DNA of 18,663 nt from a bacterium (GTDB lineage: Bacteria; CSSED10-310; JAJRTK01): positions 1 through 18,663 of the forward strand of contig JAJRTK010000333.1 in the NCBI GenBank assembly GCA_024278345.1. Direction: 5' to 3'. How positions within the stretch are numbered: the stretch's first letter is position 1; each line of letters starts with the position of its first letter. Below the pieces are notes generated by a model. The model had not been told where the DNA came from, ran no database searches, and saw only the letters and a program-made list of their open reading frames with translations. Of this stretch, positions 1 to 8,233 are shown piece after piece. A program made the position numbers and the translations under genes.

Positions 1-18
1 CGGAGCGTACAAAAACGT

Positions 19-140
19 GGGTCCAGGGAGGTAACTCCCTGGTGGGTGCAGGGCGAAGCCCTGCCAGGGGATGGAATCCCCGGACGACCTACGGGTAACG
101 CGCGGCGTGACCCGCCGAGCGACAGCGAGGCGTTGCCCGG
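19..140. repeat. Array of short GC-rich hairpins (left edge)
   Basis: Three perfect short hairpins follow one another: an 8-bp stem at 23-30/35-42 with loop GTAA, a 7-bp stem at 48-54/58-64 with loop GAA, and a 6-bp stem at 67-72/76-81 with loop GGA. A fourth, longer and imperfect stem pairs about 90-100 with 130-140. The array lies just downstream of the minus-strand gene ending at 230. It shares the GGGTCCAGGGAG start and a GCCGAGCG-N2-AGCGAG block (114-129) with the array at 17521-17660. I see no coding signal here. Short ORFs overlapping it have the low-complexity Pro/Arg-rich look of spurious frames. It may be a mobile palindromic repeat family or a transcription-terminating element. Confidence 0.7.
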
Positions 141-229
141 ACGCTTTCGATTCCACAGTCCCGGGAATGTCCCGCCTTGCGTGGATACCCCCCTCCACGG
201 CCCAAGATCTGCGTTGGAGGCCGCGGTCA

Positions 230-1933
230 TTAGATTCCCTCCCCACCGGCACCCTGGACCCGTATCCGTAAATCGGTCTCCGAGTCGGCATAGCGGAGTT
301 CAGCCTCCAGGCTCCGGATGAGCCGGGAAACTTGTGAGATCATCTCCAGATCCCGCGTGGCTTCTTCTCGGGTTTGCCCCTCCTCCACCATCCGGTTCGG
401 CACGAGGATCGGCATTGCCTGGGTCAGGGCTTCGGCAAGGGCCGGGCCATGGACAACCAGTCGGTCGATGGGGTACTTTTCGCCGGTGGAGGCTGCCGGC
501 GGGGCGCTTCTTCCCAGGAGCTTGCGCACCTGGTCCTCGGAGGTAGAGAGGACGAAATCTCCTCCACTCCGGCCACAGGCTGGGCGCAGATTGTATCGGA
601 GATCGGCCTGGTCCTTTTGTTGGTCCGGTGCGGGGAAATAGGCGCGCAGGATCTGAGCTCCCTGGCCAGCCGCGGCGAATCCAAGTGACAAAGGGGTACC
701 GCCCTTCTTGCCACGATCAAGGTTGGAGAGGACGACGGCACTTTGGAAGGCTTGAGAGAGGCGCTCGCCCAACTTCTCCGGATCGCGAAGGACGGCGTGG
801 AGAGCCACGGACGGAAGCCTCATCCTTGGGGTCGGCCCACCGGCGGGGAACTCCTGGGGCGAAACGATGATGGAGATGGGCGGGACCAGCCCGGACAGGA
901 CTTCTTCGGGAGGGCCAGAGAAGAAGATCGATAAAATGTTCTGGGCTTCGGCCAAGCCGGCCCGCATCCGAGGCGGCAGCAGCTCGCGGCGCTTTTCCCA
1001 GAAAAGACCCACATCCCGAGCCAGGCTGAGGCTGAGAATGTCCGATTCGTTCCCAATCTCCAGTCCAGAAACGGTCCCCGCGGAGTAGAGCCCGCGGATG
1101 GCAGGTTCCATAGCGGTCAAACCGGCATTCAGACTCAGACTGGCTGTCACGCCCTCGTTTCCAGGCTCCAGCAGAAACCGGAGCACGGTGGCAGCGCCGA
1201 TGATGTCGGTGAGCCCTGCGGCAGCAAGGATCGGCAGCGGCTCATCCGGTCTCTGAGGTCCACCGGGATGCCCTTTTACGCGGCGCACCGCCGCTAGATC
1301 GACTTCGATCTCAAGTCCGCTTGATGATCCTGATTTCGCCGAAGCAGGCAGCTTGCGGGCTTTTTGGATGAGCAGGAGCGCCGTCTTCTTATCACTGGCA
1401 AGCACCACCTGGCCGTTATCCAAGGCCAGAACAGCTTCGTCCAGCTGGAGGAAGTCGATGCCATTTTGGCTGGAGACTCGATCCTCGCCCTGGGTCCGCA
1501 CCAGGTCCGACACGCGTTGGAAGGCGGTTCGTAGCGCCGAGGCCGAGTCGGGGAAGGCCACGATACCGACGTTCATCCCGCCTCCCTTCCGTTCCCACGC
1601 CGCCAGCGCCGCCCGCTGGCCCACGGTCTTGAAGAAAAGCTCTACAGGATCGATGTCCAACCAATAACCGACCGTTCTGCGGCCGGCCTGGAACTGATCC
1701 CAATCAGGGGATTGCCGGAACTCTAAGAAAACCGCGGACGCTTCGAAACCGAGCCAGGCCTTGGAGCTTAGAAAAGCCTCGTACGTGGAACGAGCACCGT
1801 CAAGCTCCAGGTAGATCAAACTCTTTTCGGGGAAAATTTCCCGAAGCTCACGTTTTTCGGGCGCAGCGCCCACCAATCCGCACCATCCGAAAAGGACCGC
1901 GGACAAGACCACCAGACCACGCTGATATCGCAT
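230..1933 (-). CDS. Secreted protein of unknown function (567 aa), loosely DUF3352-like
   Basis: I do not recognise this protein with certainty. The start at 1933 was chosen because GGAGG lies 4 bases before the ATG and the N-terminus (MRYQRGLVVLSAVLFGWCGL) is a good Sec signal peptide ending near residue 23 (VGA). A longer frame to 1963 would add ten residues that spoil the signal. The mature protein begins with a segment about the protein as an 'ELDG' actor (LIYLELDG) and continues with alternating beta strands and amphipathic helices, with VVLASDKKTALLLIQKA and VHGPALAEAL segments. This pattern is like large periplasmic DUF3352-type proteins, but that resemblance is weak. There are no catalytic motifs, heme sites or C-terminal anchor. 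It is divergent from the protease gene at 2195, with a 261-base shared upstream region. Expression and export look likely; the role is unknown. Confidence 0.75.
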   Translation of the reverse strand: MRYQRGLVVLSAVLFGWCGLVGAAPEKRELREIFPEKSLIYLELDGARSTYEAFLSSKAWLGFEASAVFLEFRQSPDWDQFQAGRRTVGYWLDIDPVELFFKTVGQRAALAAWERKGGGMNVGIVAFPDSASALRTAFQRVSDLVRTQGEDRVSSQNGIDFLQLDEAVLALDNGQVVLASDKKTALLLIQKARKLPASAKSGSSSGLEIEVDLAAVRRVKGHPGGPQRPDEPLPILAAAGLTDIIGAATVLRFLLEPGNEGVTASLSLNAGLTAMEPAIRGLYSAGTVSGLEIGNESDILSLSLARDVGLFWEKRRELLPPRMRAGLAEAQNILSIFFSGPPEEVLSGLVPPISIIVSPQEFPAGGPTPRMRLPSVALHAVLRDPEKLGERLSQAFQSAVVLSNLDRGKKGGTPLSLGFAAAGQGAQILRAYFPAPDQQKDQADLRYNLRPACGRSGGDFVLSTSEDQVRKLLGRSAPPAASTGEKYPIDRLVVHGPALAEALTQAMPILVPNRMVEEGQTREEATRDLEMISQVSRLIRSLEAELRYADSETDLRIRVQGAGGEGI

Positions 1934-2194
1934 GACTACCTCCGGGAAGATTGTTGCCGTCATCTGGCATTACCCCGAAGGCGAGAATCCGTTACTCAAG
2001 CTTGTAAACCCCAAGTCCAACCGCAAAAGCTTTTGGGGACAAGACTCATCGCCCTCGACCCGTCCTCGATGCCAAGAAGGACTCCGCGCCCAGCCCGCTG
2101 AAGTAGATTCACAGTTCTATGATTGTTGAGTTCATGTCAAACTAATAAATAGGAATTATTACGCGCGAGAAAGAGCAAGGACGGAGGAATTGTC
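1934..2194. promoter_or_regulatory. Divergent intergenic region with weak promoter candidate and palindrome
   Basis: This 261-base region separates two divergent secreted-protein genes, so both promoters should lie here. It is more AT-rich than its surroundings toward the right. The best plus-strand candidate is TTGTTG at 2123-2128 and TAAATA at 2146-2151, 17 bases apart, but the -10 match is poor. A 12-base palindrome CAAAAGCTTTTG sits at 2024-2035 inside a longer hairpin (CCCCAA 2009-2014 with TTGGGG 2033-2038). It could be an operator or part of a leader. No short gene is supported. Confidence 0.3.
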
Positions 2195-5100
2195 GTGAGA
2201 GACTGGCGCATGCCGAAACGGTTGCTTGTTGTTTTCGCCCTGCTGTTGGCCACTGCATGGGTGGCCATTCCAGCGCCGTCCACGGCGGAAATCCGCGTCG
2301 CTCCTACGACGTTTCTCACCGATAGTGACGGAATTACGGAGTTTGAACTGTACAAGAACGGCATCTATTGGTGGCAGAGGATGTGGGAAGAGACGACTCC
2401 GACCCGAGTCGTCACCATCCACCCGGGGACGATTCGGCTTCGCGGAACCATGGGCGGCTCGCAAAAGAGCGTGATGAGATCGGATCAGATCCTCACGCCT
2501 ATCAGCAATTCCACGGAAAATCATGGCAACGTGGCGCACGATGGGCAGTATGTCTACTTTTTCAGCCAGGGTCTGCTCCACCGGAAATCGCTGAACCTGG
2601 CCGAGGGGACATCGAGTCAACCCATGCCCGGGAACATCAGCCTGGCTACAGGGGAAAACAGCGCCTATATCGAGCTTTCAGGAGGGCAGCTCTATTGGGC
2701 GAACCACACCGTTAACCCCATTACGCTCCAGATGACGAATTACGTCTACAGTATGCCCACCAACGGGAATCAGTCCTCCCTGCTCTTCAGCAGCCCGGGG
2801 AGCGGGAGGATCGCGAAGATCCAAAGGGCGACCTACCGCCAGGCCGATGGCACGGATGTGGAAGCCTTGTTTCTTCTCACAGCCGATGGACGGCTCTTGA
2901 AGATACCGCTGAACCCCTCTGGCAGTGAACAGCTTTTGGATATGGACGTCTGGGATTTCGCCATCCACCATCGCGCCTGGATAGGAGGAGCCGCCACCGA
3001 CATTTACGCCGTCACCAGCCTGTTTACTGAAGGAAGCTTGACTCCGCCGTCCCCTGGAGAGTTGGTGCGAATCGATGCGGAAACGAACCTGGCGACGCGG
3101 TTGCGGACCGCCTCGGGTACCAAGCAATTCCTGGCGGTGACCACGGACAGCGACTCTGGTGCGACCAGCCCCGACAAGAATGTCTACGTCGTCGAGGCTG
3201 CCGTGAATTGCGGCGAACTAGTAGGATGCACGATAGGGGGTCCCTACGAAGTCTCCCGTCACAAGATTACGGTTCCGGTGGACTCGGGAGCCTGGGATAC
3301 ATTCGTCATCCAGATTTCGGGGATCGGTTCCATCAGGAGTGATGACCAAACTTTCTACTTTGTGGAGTATGGCGGTTCCTACGATTCGATCATGATGCTT
3401 CCCACGGATGCTGCCCCCGTCGAACTGGATTTCCAGGCCGATTACATGGAGGTGACTCAGGGAATCCAGAATATGGCTGGCGCTGTCCCTTTGGTGGGGG
3501 GGAAGGAGACCTATGTCCGAGGCTGGGGGTCTATCACCAACACGACGGGAGACAATGGTTGGCGCCCGTACGCGGTTATCCACGGCTACCGGAACGGGCA
3601 GGAACTCGCTGATTCGCCCATCGATTCTCGTAACTTTCCCTATTTGAGCGACACCAGCTCCTTGGCATACGATCGCCCCAGTTTGAATCATTCCTACTAT
3701 TTTCGGCTTCCGGAAACCTGGACTCAAGCCGGAAACCTGACCTTGGCCTTTGAGATCTCGCCATCTCCGGCGGAAACCGGGACTCTCCCCAACACGGTGA
3801 CCAAAGATGTGACATTTCAGAGTGTTCCGCGGCCCTGTATCGTCGGGATGCCTATCGCGGCGCAAGCGACTCCGTTTTTCAACCAAGTGGGCATAGCAGA
3901 CTGGCGGTTCGCCGACATTCTGGATCGATTTCGCACTCTCTTTCCCATCGGTCAATTCAGTTTCCACTACATCGACCAGCCGATCTACAAAACTTCCATC
4001 GACTTGGAAGTCCTTTGTCTCCCCGATGTTCCTATCATCTGGCCACCCTTTTGTGCCCCCTTCCCGGTGATCTCATATTCCCAGTTCGATATGAGTCTCA
4101 AGGATGAATGGTCGGAGGCATTGGGCAATGTGGCTCAAATGGCGGTCCTCAGCAATCTTTCCGGCTATCAGCCCGGCAATTGCGATCCGACGACTACCCA
4201 TTGGGTGGCGATGCTCCACCCGGTCGTGCTCAACGGCGCCTGGGCCGGCCTTGGGTATAGGCCGGGAAACTCGTCCATCGTGACCATGACGACGAGTCAG
4301 CCCAGCAAGAGCTACACCTACCCTCGCGGCGGCCAGATTCTGGCCCATGAATTGGCTCATAACCACGGGCGCAAGCATATCAATTGCGGCAGCGGTATAC
4401 TGGGGCCGTTCGACAATCCGCCGTGGGCGTCATGCAACCTGGGTCCGAACGATACACAGGAGTATTACGGCTTCGACGGATTCTCCTTTCCGCCCTCGAT
4501 CATCGCGCCGAATCCTGCTGCCGTGGCCGATCTCATGACCTATTTCCAACCCAAGTGGACCAGCAGCTTCACGTGGAATGCTATCTTGGGGACGACGCTT
4601 CCCGTTCGGCGGGCGGTGTGGCTGGAATCGGGAGAAGGCCGTCGTGCCAGTGAACTGCTCACGGTGAGCGGGACGATCTGGCCGCAGCAAGCCACGGTCC
4701 AAGCCAATCCTTTCTACCGGATCCCCGCCACACCGCTCACCCGGGCTCGGGCGGCACGATACGCGCCCACGGGTGTTGAAAGCCGCACGGTGTCGTACGA
4801 CATCCGTCTTCTGGACGCCCGGGGCCTGGAACTGTATCGGGAAGCGCTGGTCCTGAGCGCCGGTGAAGAGCCTCTGGAGACTGCGGCAGCCTTCTCCCGA
4901 ACCCTGACTTTCGATCCCAATACCGCCTACATCGAAATCGTTGATGCCAACAATACGACCCTCTTGCAACGGGCGGTCACTTCCAGCGCTCCCCTGCTCA
5001 CTCTCCAAGGAGTAACCGTGAACGACACGGACCAGACCGTGGAGCTTCGCTGGATCTCCTACGATCCAGACAACGATGTAGCCCCCGTTTTCACGATCCA

Positions 5101-6544
5101 GTACAGTACGGATGATGGCCTGACCTGGCAGCCCGTGGCTCTGAATTATGAGTTGTACAAGATCGTTCTGAATGCTTCGATGTTGCCAGGAAGCGACACC
5201 GCACGTCTCCAAGTCCTAGCCACCGACGGAGTCAACACGACCATCGCCATGAGCCAGCAGTTCAGCTTGCCCAAGCATGCACCCCGGCCTCTGATCGGAG
5301 GGATCACCGAAGGGGAACGGTTGGATTTCGCCATCGTTCCCACGCTTTCCGGATATGGTCTCGACGCCGAGGATGGTACGGTGGACGGGACAGGATTGAG
5401 CTGGGCCGTCACTGGCCCGGTCGCCCTGTCGGGGACTGGAAGAAGCTTCCCCCTGCCCGACCTGCTTCCCGGTGAGTACACGGCGGTCCTCACCGCCATC
5501 GACAGTGATGGGCAGTCGGGGATGGCCACACGTCATTTCGAGGTTCTACCGGTGGCGGTTCCCGATACGGCGGTTCCGGAACTCGATGGCCGTTGCACCG
5601 ATACCGCCTATACCGATGCCACCCTGGTCCGGCTTCTCCTGTCCAGTGGCCGGTTCGTCCGAGGGTGGATGCTTCATGCCAACGGAGCCCTTTACCTCTG
5701 CTTCTCCGATCTGCCCTTCGCCTCCGCCGGAGGCAGTCCCCTCGTGGTGGGAATCCGAGTGGATGGCGACAAAAGCGGCGACGGGGTGGCCCAAGCCGGA
5801 GATATGGGCTTCTTCGTCGATGAAGAAGGAATTCCCTACCAACTGGTGGGCGACGGAGCGGGCGCCATGCCCATCAGCTCGACGCCTGCGGTGGGATTCG
5901 AGGCGGTGGTGGAATGGGATACGGCGAGCTGGGACTCTCCGCCCCAGGATTGGAGCGCCGAAATGGAGATTTCCGAATCCCTCGTCAATGGTTGGGATCA
6001 CGCCGCCGGGATTATGTTCGACTACGCCAAGCCTTTGGATTCGGCTGGCACCACCTGGCCAGCCGGGGCCGGGGAGTCGGCTCCCTCCACCTGGGCTTCG
6101 GCCTGGTTTGGGACTCCACCGGCACCGGAGAATCGTCCTCCCGTAGCCAATCCCGGCATTGACGAAACTCTTCTGGTTCCGCAAGATCGGACGATCTATC
6201 TGGATGGCGGAAGCAGCTATGATCCCGATGGCAATCCTCTCAGCTACACCTGGATCCAGACGGCGGGCCCAACGGTGACTCTGCTCAATCCCGATTCATC
6301 GACGCCGAGCTTCGTGGCGTCTCCCGTGAGCGAGCCCACGGTTCTGGAGTTTGAGCTCATCGTGAGCGATGGGACGTTGAGTAGTGTCGCCGCCCGCATC
6401 AGGGTGACGTTGCTTCCGGCGTCGAGAGTGCCGGAAACGACGATGATTCCAGCATGGACGGGAACTCTGGGGACGATCTTGCTCCTCGGCCTGCTGGCCT
6501 TCTTCATGGCATCCCGCCGGCGTCGGTACACTCCTCGGGTTTGA
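2195..6544 (+). CDS. Large secreted metzincin-type zinc metalloprotease with beta-sandwich modules and C-terminal sorting-like helix
   Basis: The 1449-residue product starts at GTG, with GGAGG 7 bases upstream; an ATG at 2210 is a weaker alternative. Residues about 8-30 form a signal peptide (LLVVFALLLATAWVAIP). Residues about 35-410 look like a beta-propeller-like region of repeated short strands. The peptidase core carries HELAHNHGRKH at 718-728, matching HExxHxxGxxH (zinc ligands H718, H722, H728; catalytic E719). A likely Met-turn (DLMTYFQPKW, M781) follows 53 residues later. Both fit metzincins. Then come FN3/PKD-like modules (about 930-1120), a CBM9/DOMON-like domain (about 1125-1305) and a PKD-like domain (1313-1408, DGGSSYDPDGN). 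The end is IPAWTGTLG, a hydrophobic helix (about 1422-1441) and RRRR, resembling IPTL/PEP-CTERM sorting tails, though the match to IPTL is partial. Expected to act outside the cell or on its surface; the substrate is unknown. Confidence 0.85.
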   Translation: MRDWRMPKRLLVVFALLLATAWVAIPAPSTAEIRVAPTTFLTDSDGITEFELYKNGIYWWQRMWEETTPTRVVTIHPGTIRLRGTMGGSQKSVMRSDQILTPISNSTENHGNVAHDGQYVYFFSQGLLHRKSLNLAEGTSSQPMPGNISLATGENSAYIELSGGQLYWANHTVNPITLQMTNYVYSMPTNGNQSSLLFSSPGSGRIAKIQRATYRQADGTDVEALFLLTADGRLLKIPLNPSGSEQLLDMDVWDFAIHHRAWIGGAATDIYAVTSLFTEGSLTPPSPGELVRIDAETNLATRLRTASGTKQFLAVTTDSDSGATSPDKNVYVVEAAVNCGELVGCTIGGPYEVSRHKITVPVDSGAWDTFVIQISGIGSIRSDDQTFYFVEYGGSYDSIMMLPTDAAPVELDFQADYMEVTQGIQNMAGAVPLVGGKETYVRGWGSITNTTGDNGWRPYAVIHGYRNGQELADSPIDSRNFPYLSDTSSLAYDRPSLNHSYYFRLPETWTQAGNLTLAFEISPSPAETGTLPNTVTKDVTFQSVPRPCIVGMPIAAQATPFFNQVGIADWRFADILDRFRTLFPIGQFSFHYIDQPIYKTSIDLEVLCLPDVPIIWPPFCAPFPVISYSQFDMSLKDEWSEALGNVAQMAVLSNLSGYQPGNCDPTTTHWVAMLHPVVLNGAWAGLGYRPGNSSIVTMTTSQPSKSYTYPRGGQILAHELAHNHGRKHINCGSGILGPFDNPPWASCNLGPNDTQEYYGFDGFSFPPSIIAPNPAAVADLMTYFQPKWTSSFTWNAILGTTLPVRRAVWLESGEGRRASELLTVSGTIWPQQATVQANPFYRIPATPLTRARAARYAPTGVESRTVSYDIRLLDARGLELYREALVLSAGEEPLETAAAFSRTLTFDPNTAYIEIVDANNTTLLQRAVTSSAPLLTLQGVTVNDTDQTVELRWISYDPDNDVAPVFTIQYSTDDGLTWQPVALNYELYKIVLNASMLPGSDTARLQVLATDGVNTTIAMSQQFSLPKHAPRPLIGGITEGERLDFAIVPTLSGYGLDAEDGTVDGTGLSWAVTGPVALSGTGRSFPLPDLLPGEYTAVLTAIDSDGQSGMATRHFEVLPVAVPDTAVPELDGRCTDTAYTDATLVRLLLSSGRFVRGWMLHANGALYLCFSDLPFASAGGSPLVVGIRVDGDKSGDGVAQAGDMGFFVDEEGIPYQLVGDGAGAMPISSTPAVGFEAVVEWDTASWDSPPQDWSAEMEISESLVNGWDHAAGIMFDYAKPLDSAGTTWPAGAGESAPSTWASAWFGTPPAPENRPPVANPGIDETLLVPQDRTIYLDGGSSYDPDGNPLSYTWIQTAGPTVTLLNPDSSTPSFVASPVSEPTVLEFELIVSDGTLSSVAARIRVTLLPASRVPETTMIPAWTGTLGTILLLGLLAFFMASRRRRYTPRV

Positions 6545-6567
6545 GTGTCGGGGTATCAAGTGAGATT

Positions 6568-6602
6568 CGAGGCCGGTCGGTGAGAATCGCCAGCCGGCCT
6601 CG
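6568..6602. terminator. Strong intergenic hairpin between convergent genes
   Basis: CGAGGCCGG at 6568-6576 pairs perfectly with CCGGCCTCG at 6594-6602 (9 bp, 17-base loop that can pair further). It lies 24 bases after the protease stop and between two convergent genes. That position suits a bidirectional terminator. There is no T-tract on either strand, so it is not a classical intrinsic terminator. Confidence 0.4.
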
Positions 6603-6681
6603 CCGACCTTCCGCGCGGATGGGGCGGGGTCGTTGCTCAGCGCTTTCGAGCCAAGATTGCTTCCCGGGCTGGCGGCCCCAC

Positions 6682-7587
6682 TTACTCTGAGCCGCGGGCC
6701 AGGATCGCCTCGTAAGCTTGATTGACTTTTTCGTATTCCGCTTCGGCCTCCTTGGGACCGACGGATTCGGGCTTGAGACGCTTCTGAAGGTCCAGCCAGA
6801 GCTTTCCGAAGAGCCGCTTTTGGGGGAAGGTGGTCACCAGCTTTGCCGTGGAGTCGCCTTCGCCCAGAACACCACCGACAGGGCTCTGACCCTGAATGCT
6901 CTTCGCCGCGCGACGAAGGAGGTTTTCCGCTTCCAGGCGATCCCCTTTGCGATACCGGATGAAACCCAGAAGGTAGAAAGCGCTGGCGTCGTCGGGGTTG
7001 CTCCGGAGGAGTTTTTCGAACCGTGCCGCGGCGGCATCGAGGCGGCCTCTGGCCAGATCGATCTCCGCCAGCCGGCCTTGGGGCCCCGTCTGTTCTGGGT
7101 TGAGCTCTATGACTCGCCGGTATTCGGTGGCGGCCGCGTCCAGATTCCATGGCGCCCCCGCCTCGGGGCATGCCTGGACGGTGCCCAGTTGAAAATGGGC
7201 GCGGGCGCTTCCGGGATTGACCCTGGCCATGTGACGCCACGCATTTAGGGCTTCTTCATAGCGCCCGACCTCAAAAAGAGCGTTTCCCAGAAAGTAGAGA
7301 GCGCTTTCGTGTTCGGGGTCGAGCTCCAAGGCCTGGCGGAAAAGTTCGGCGGACTCTGGCCAGTGTCCGGCTTTCTGCAGCATCAGAGCCTTCCGGTAGA
7401 CTTCCCAAAACTGGATCACCCGTTTCCGGTATTCGCGATCTTTGGCTCCCGGATGCTTCTTGGCGGGCATCGCGGGATCATCCCGTCCGACAGGAGCGTC
7501 TTGGTCCCCCGGAGAACAGCCGCCAAGAAGAATTAGAAACAGAACGGCCCAGGGAAAAAGTCGAGGGTAGCTGGATCTGTTTTTCAT
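6682..7587 (-). CDS. TPR-repeat lipoprotein (301 aa)
   Basis: The ATG at 7587 gives a classical lipoprotein signal: positively charged start (MKNRSSYPR), hydrophobic core and lipobox LLGGC with the lipidated Cys at residue 24. An upstream in-frame TTG at 7626 would add 13 residues and spoil this. After a charged linker, the protein is built of tetratricopeptide repeats, for example AGHWPESAELFRQALELDPE, YEEALNAWRHMARVNPGS, ATEYRRVIELNPEQ and LDAAAARFEKLLRSNPDD. Each shows the A/Y-G/A-P spacing of 34-residue TPR helical hairpins. TPR proteins are protein-protein scaffolds, so it is probably a periplasmic or outer-membrane-anchored assembly factor. It faces the cytochrome operon divergently across a 646-base gap. 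A link to cytochrome maturation is possible but not shown. A charged, helical C-terminus (EAEAEYEKVNQAYEAIL) ends the protein. Confidence 0.8.
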   Translation of the reverse strand: MKNRSSYPRLFPWAVLFLILLGGCSPGDQDAPVGRDDPAMPAKKHPGAKDREYRKRVIQFWEVYRKALMLQKAGHWPESAELFRQALELDPEHESALYFLGNALFEVGRYEEALNAWRHMARVNPGSARAHFQLGTVQACPEAGAPWNLDAAATEYRRVIELNPEQTGPQGRLAEIDLARGRLDAAAARFEKLLRSNPDDASAFYLLGFIRYRKGDRLEAENLLRRAAKSIQGQSPVGGVLGEGDSTAKLVTTFPQKRLFGKLWLDLQKRLKPESVGPKEAEAEYEKVNQAYEAILARGSE

Positions 7588-7975
7588 GGTGTCGCCGCTC
7601 CAATCAGTGATTCCGCTCCTCGACAAGGGTTCTCGGGACCGGTCATCGGCGGCCGGTAAAATCGACCACCGGTGTTTGGTTTAAGCTTGACTTGGCGGTG
7701 TCCGCCGGAGCTGTCTCCGGGTATTGAAAAACCGCCTTTAGCCAAGGGTAGAGTAGAGGGATGTCCCAGTCCATAGCGGAGCTTTGGAGCGTGCCGGGAG
7801 GAGACTTTGTGGGGTGGAAGCTCGTATCATGGGTGCTAGAAGGCGAGCAGCGGGAGCGGATGCGACCGATGGGAGCGGAAATCAACCCAAAGAGAAAAGA
7901 CCGACGCCGCAGACTTGGTGGGACTTGTTTTCAAAATTGCGTCGGATTGGGAGTGGATTTTTTTGTATACCGTCA

Positions 7976-8031
7976 TCCGCACAGTTGGGCAACGCTGTGG
8001 GCGGACAACCGCACATGCGGTGTTTTTTTTT
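7976..8031 (+). terminator. Tandem hairpin with T9 tract: intrinsic terminator, attenuator or sRNA 3' end
   Basis: Hairpin 1 pairs TCCG 7976-7979 with CGGA 8002-8005 and CACAG 7980-7984 with CTGTG 7995-7999, with a two-base bulge and a 10-base loop. Hairpin 2 pairs ACCGC 8008-8012 with GCGGT 8017-8021 around loop ACAT. One G and nine Ts (8023-8031) follow directly. This is the textbook shape of a plus-strand intrinsic terminator. No gene precedes it on the plus strand for over 1.4 kb, so it should end a small RNA or act in a leader of the cytochrome operon. Confidence 0.6.
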
Positions 8032-8080
8032 ACGGACTGTGGGTCGCGGGTTTTTGATCGACCCGGCCATGGGTTCAGCA

Positions 8081-8096
8081 CTGAATCGCGATTCAG
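8081..8096. promoter_or_regulatory. Perfect 16-base palindrome, candidate operator
   Basis: CTGAATCGCGATTCAG equals its own reverse complement. A dimeric helix-turn-helix regulator would bind such a site. It lies 60 bases upstream of the putative -35 element at 8156, an activator-like distance, and 138 bases before the Rieske start codon. The cognate regulator is not in the window. Confidence 0.5.
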
Positions 8097-8155
8097 AGAG
8101 TCAGGCACCGGTGGATGAACTTGGATGGTGAGCGCCTGCGGTCGGGGTACAATTG

Positions 8156-8183
8156 TTGCTTCTGAACGATGGACCTTTATAGT
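8156..8183 (+). promoter_or_regulatory. Putative sigma-70 promoter of the cytochrome operon
   Basis: TTGCTT (8156-8161) and TATAGT (8178-8183) are separated by 16 bases. Transcription would start near 8190, leaving a leader of about 44 bases before the ATG at 8234. It lies downstream of the T9 terminator, so the operon could be transcribed independently of it. The -35 also reads TTGTTG at 8153 with a 19-base spacer. Confidence 0.4.
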
Positions 8184-8233
8184 TTCGAGTCCACGATAAC
8201 CCGAGAACCACGACATACGGAAAGAGCAGACCC

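Larger units (their letters stand above)
7588..8233. other. Gene-free leader region upstream of the cytochrome operon
   Basis: No ORF in these 646 bases has convincing coding character or a ribosome site; the longest frames run through the hairpins and T-tracts. The region must hold the promoter of the minus-strand TPR gene and that of the cytochrome operon. It contains, from left to right: GC-rich stretches with small inverted repeats (7640-7740); a TTTTTTTGTATAC segment near 7950-7970; the tandem hairpin with T9 (7976-8031); a GGGTCG/CGACCC hairpin (8041-8046/8059-8064); a perfect 16-base palindrome (8081-8096); and a sigma-70-like promoter (8156-8183). A small RNA gene ending at the T9 tract is possible. 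Confidence 0.6.

Noticed and set aside
19-81. CRISPR array at the left edge
   Set aside because: The repeated units are short self-complementary hairpins of different sequence, without identical direct repeats and regular spacers.
6296-7240. A 314-codon minus-strand frame spanning the protease end and TPR gene
   Set aside because: It overlaps both better-supported genes, crosses the intergenic hairpin and reads as an Arg/Pro/Ser-rich low-complexity product.
7951-7965. Shared segment GTGG-A-T7-GT near 7951 and near 18618
   Set aside because: The similarity is about 15 bases and mostly a T7 run; there is no extended homology on either side, so chance is enough.
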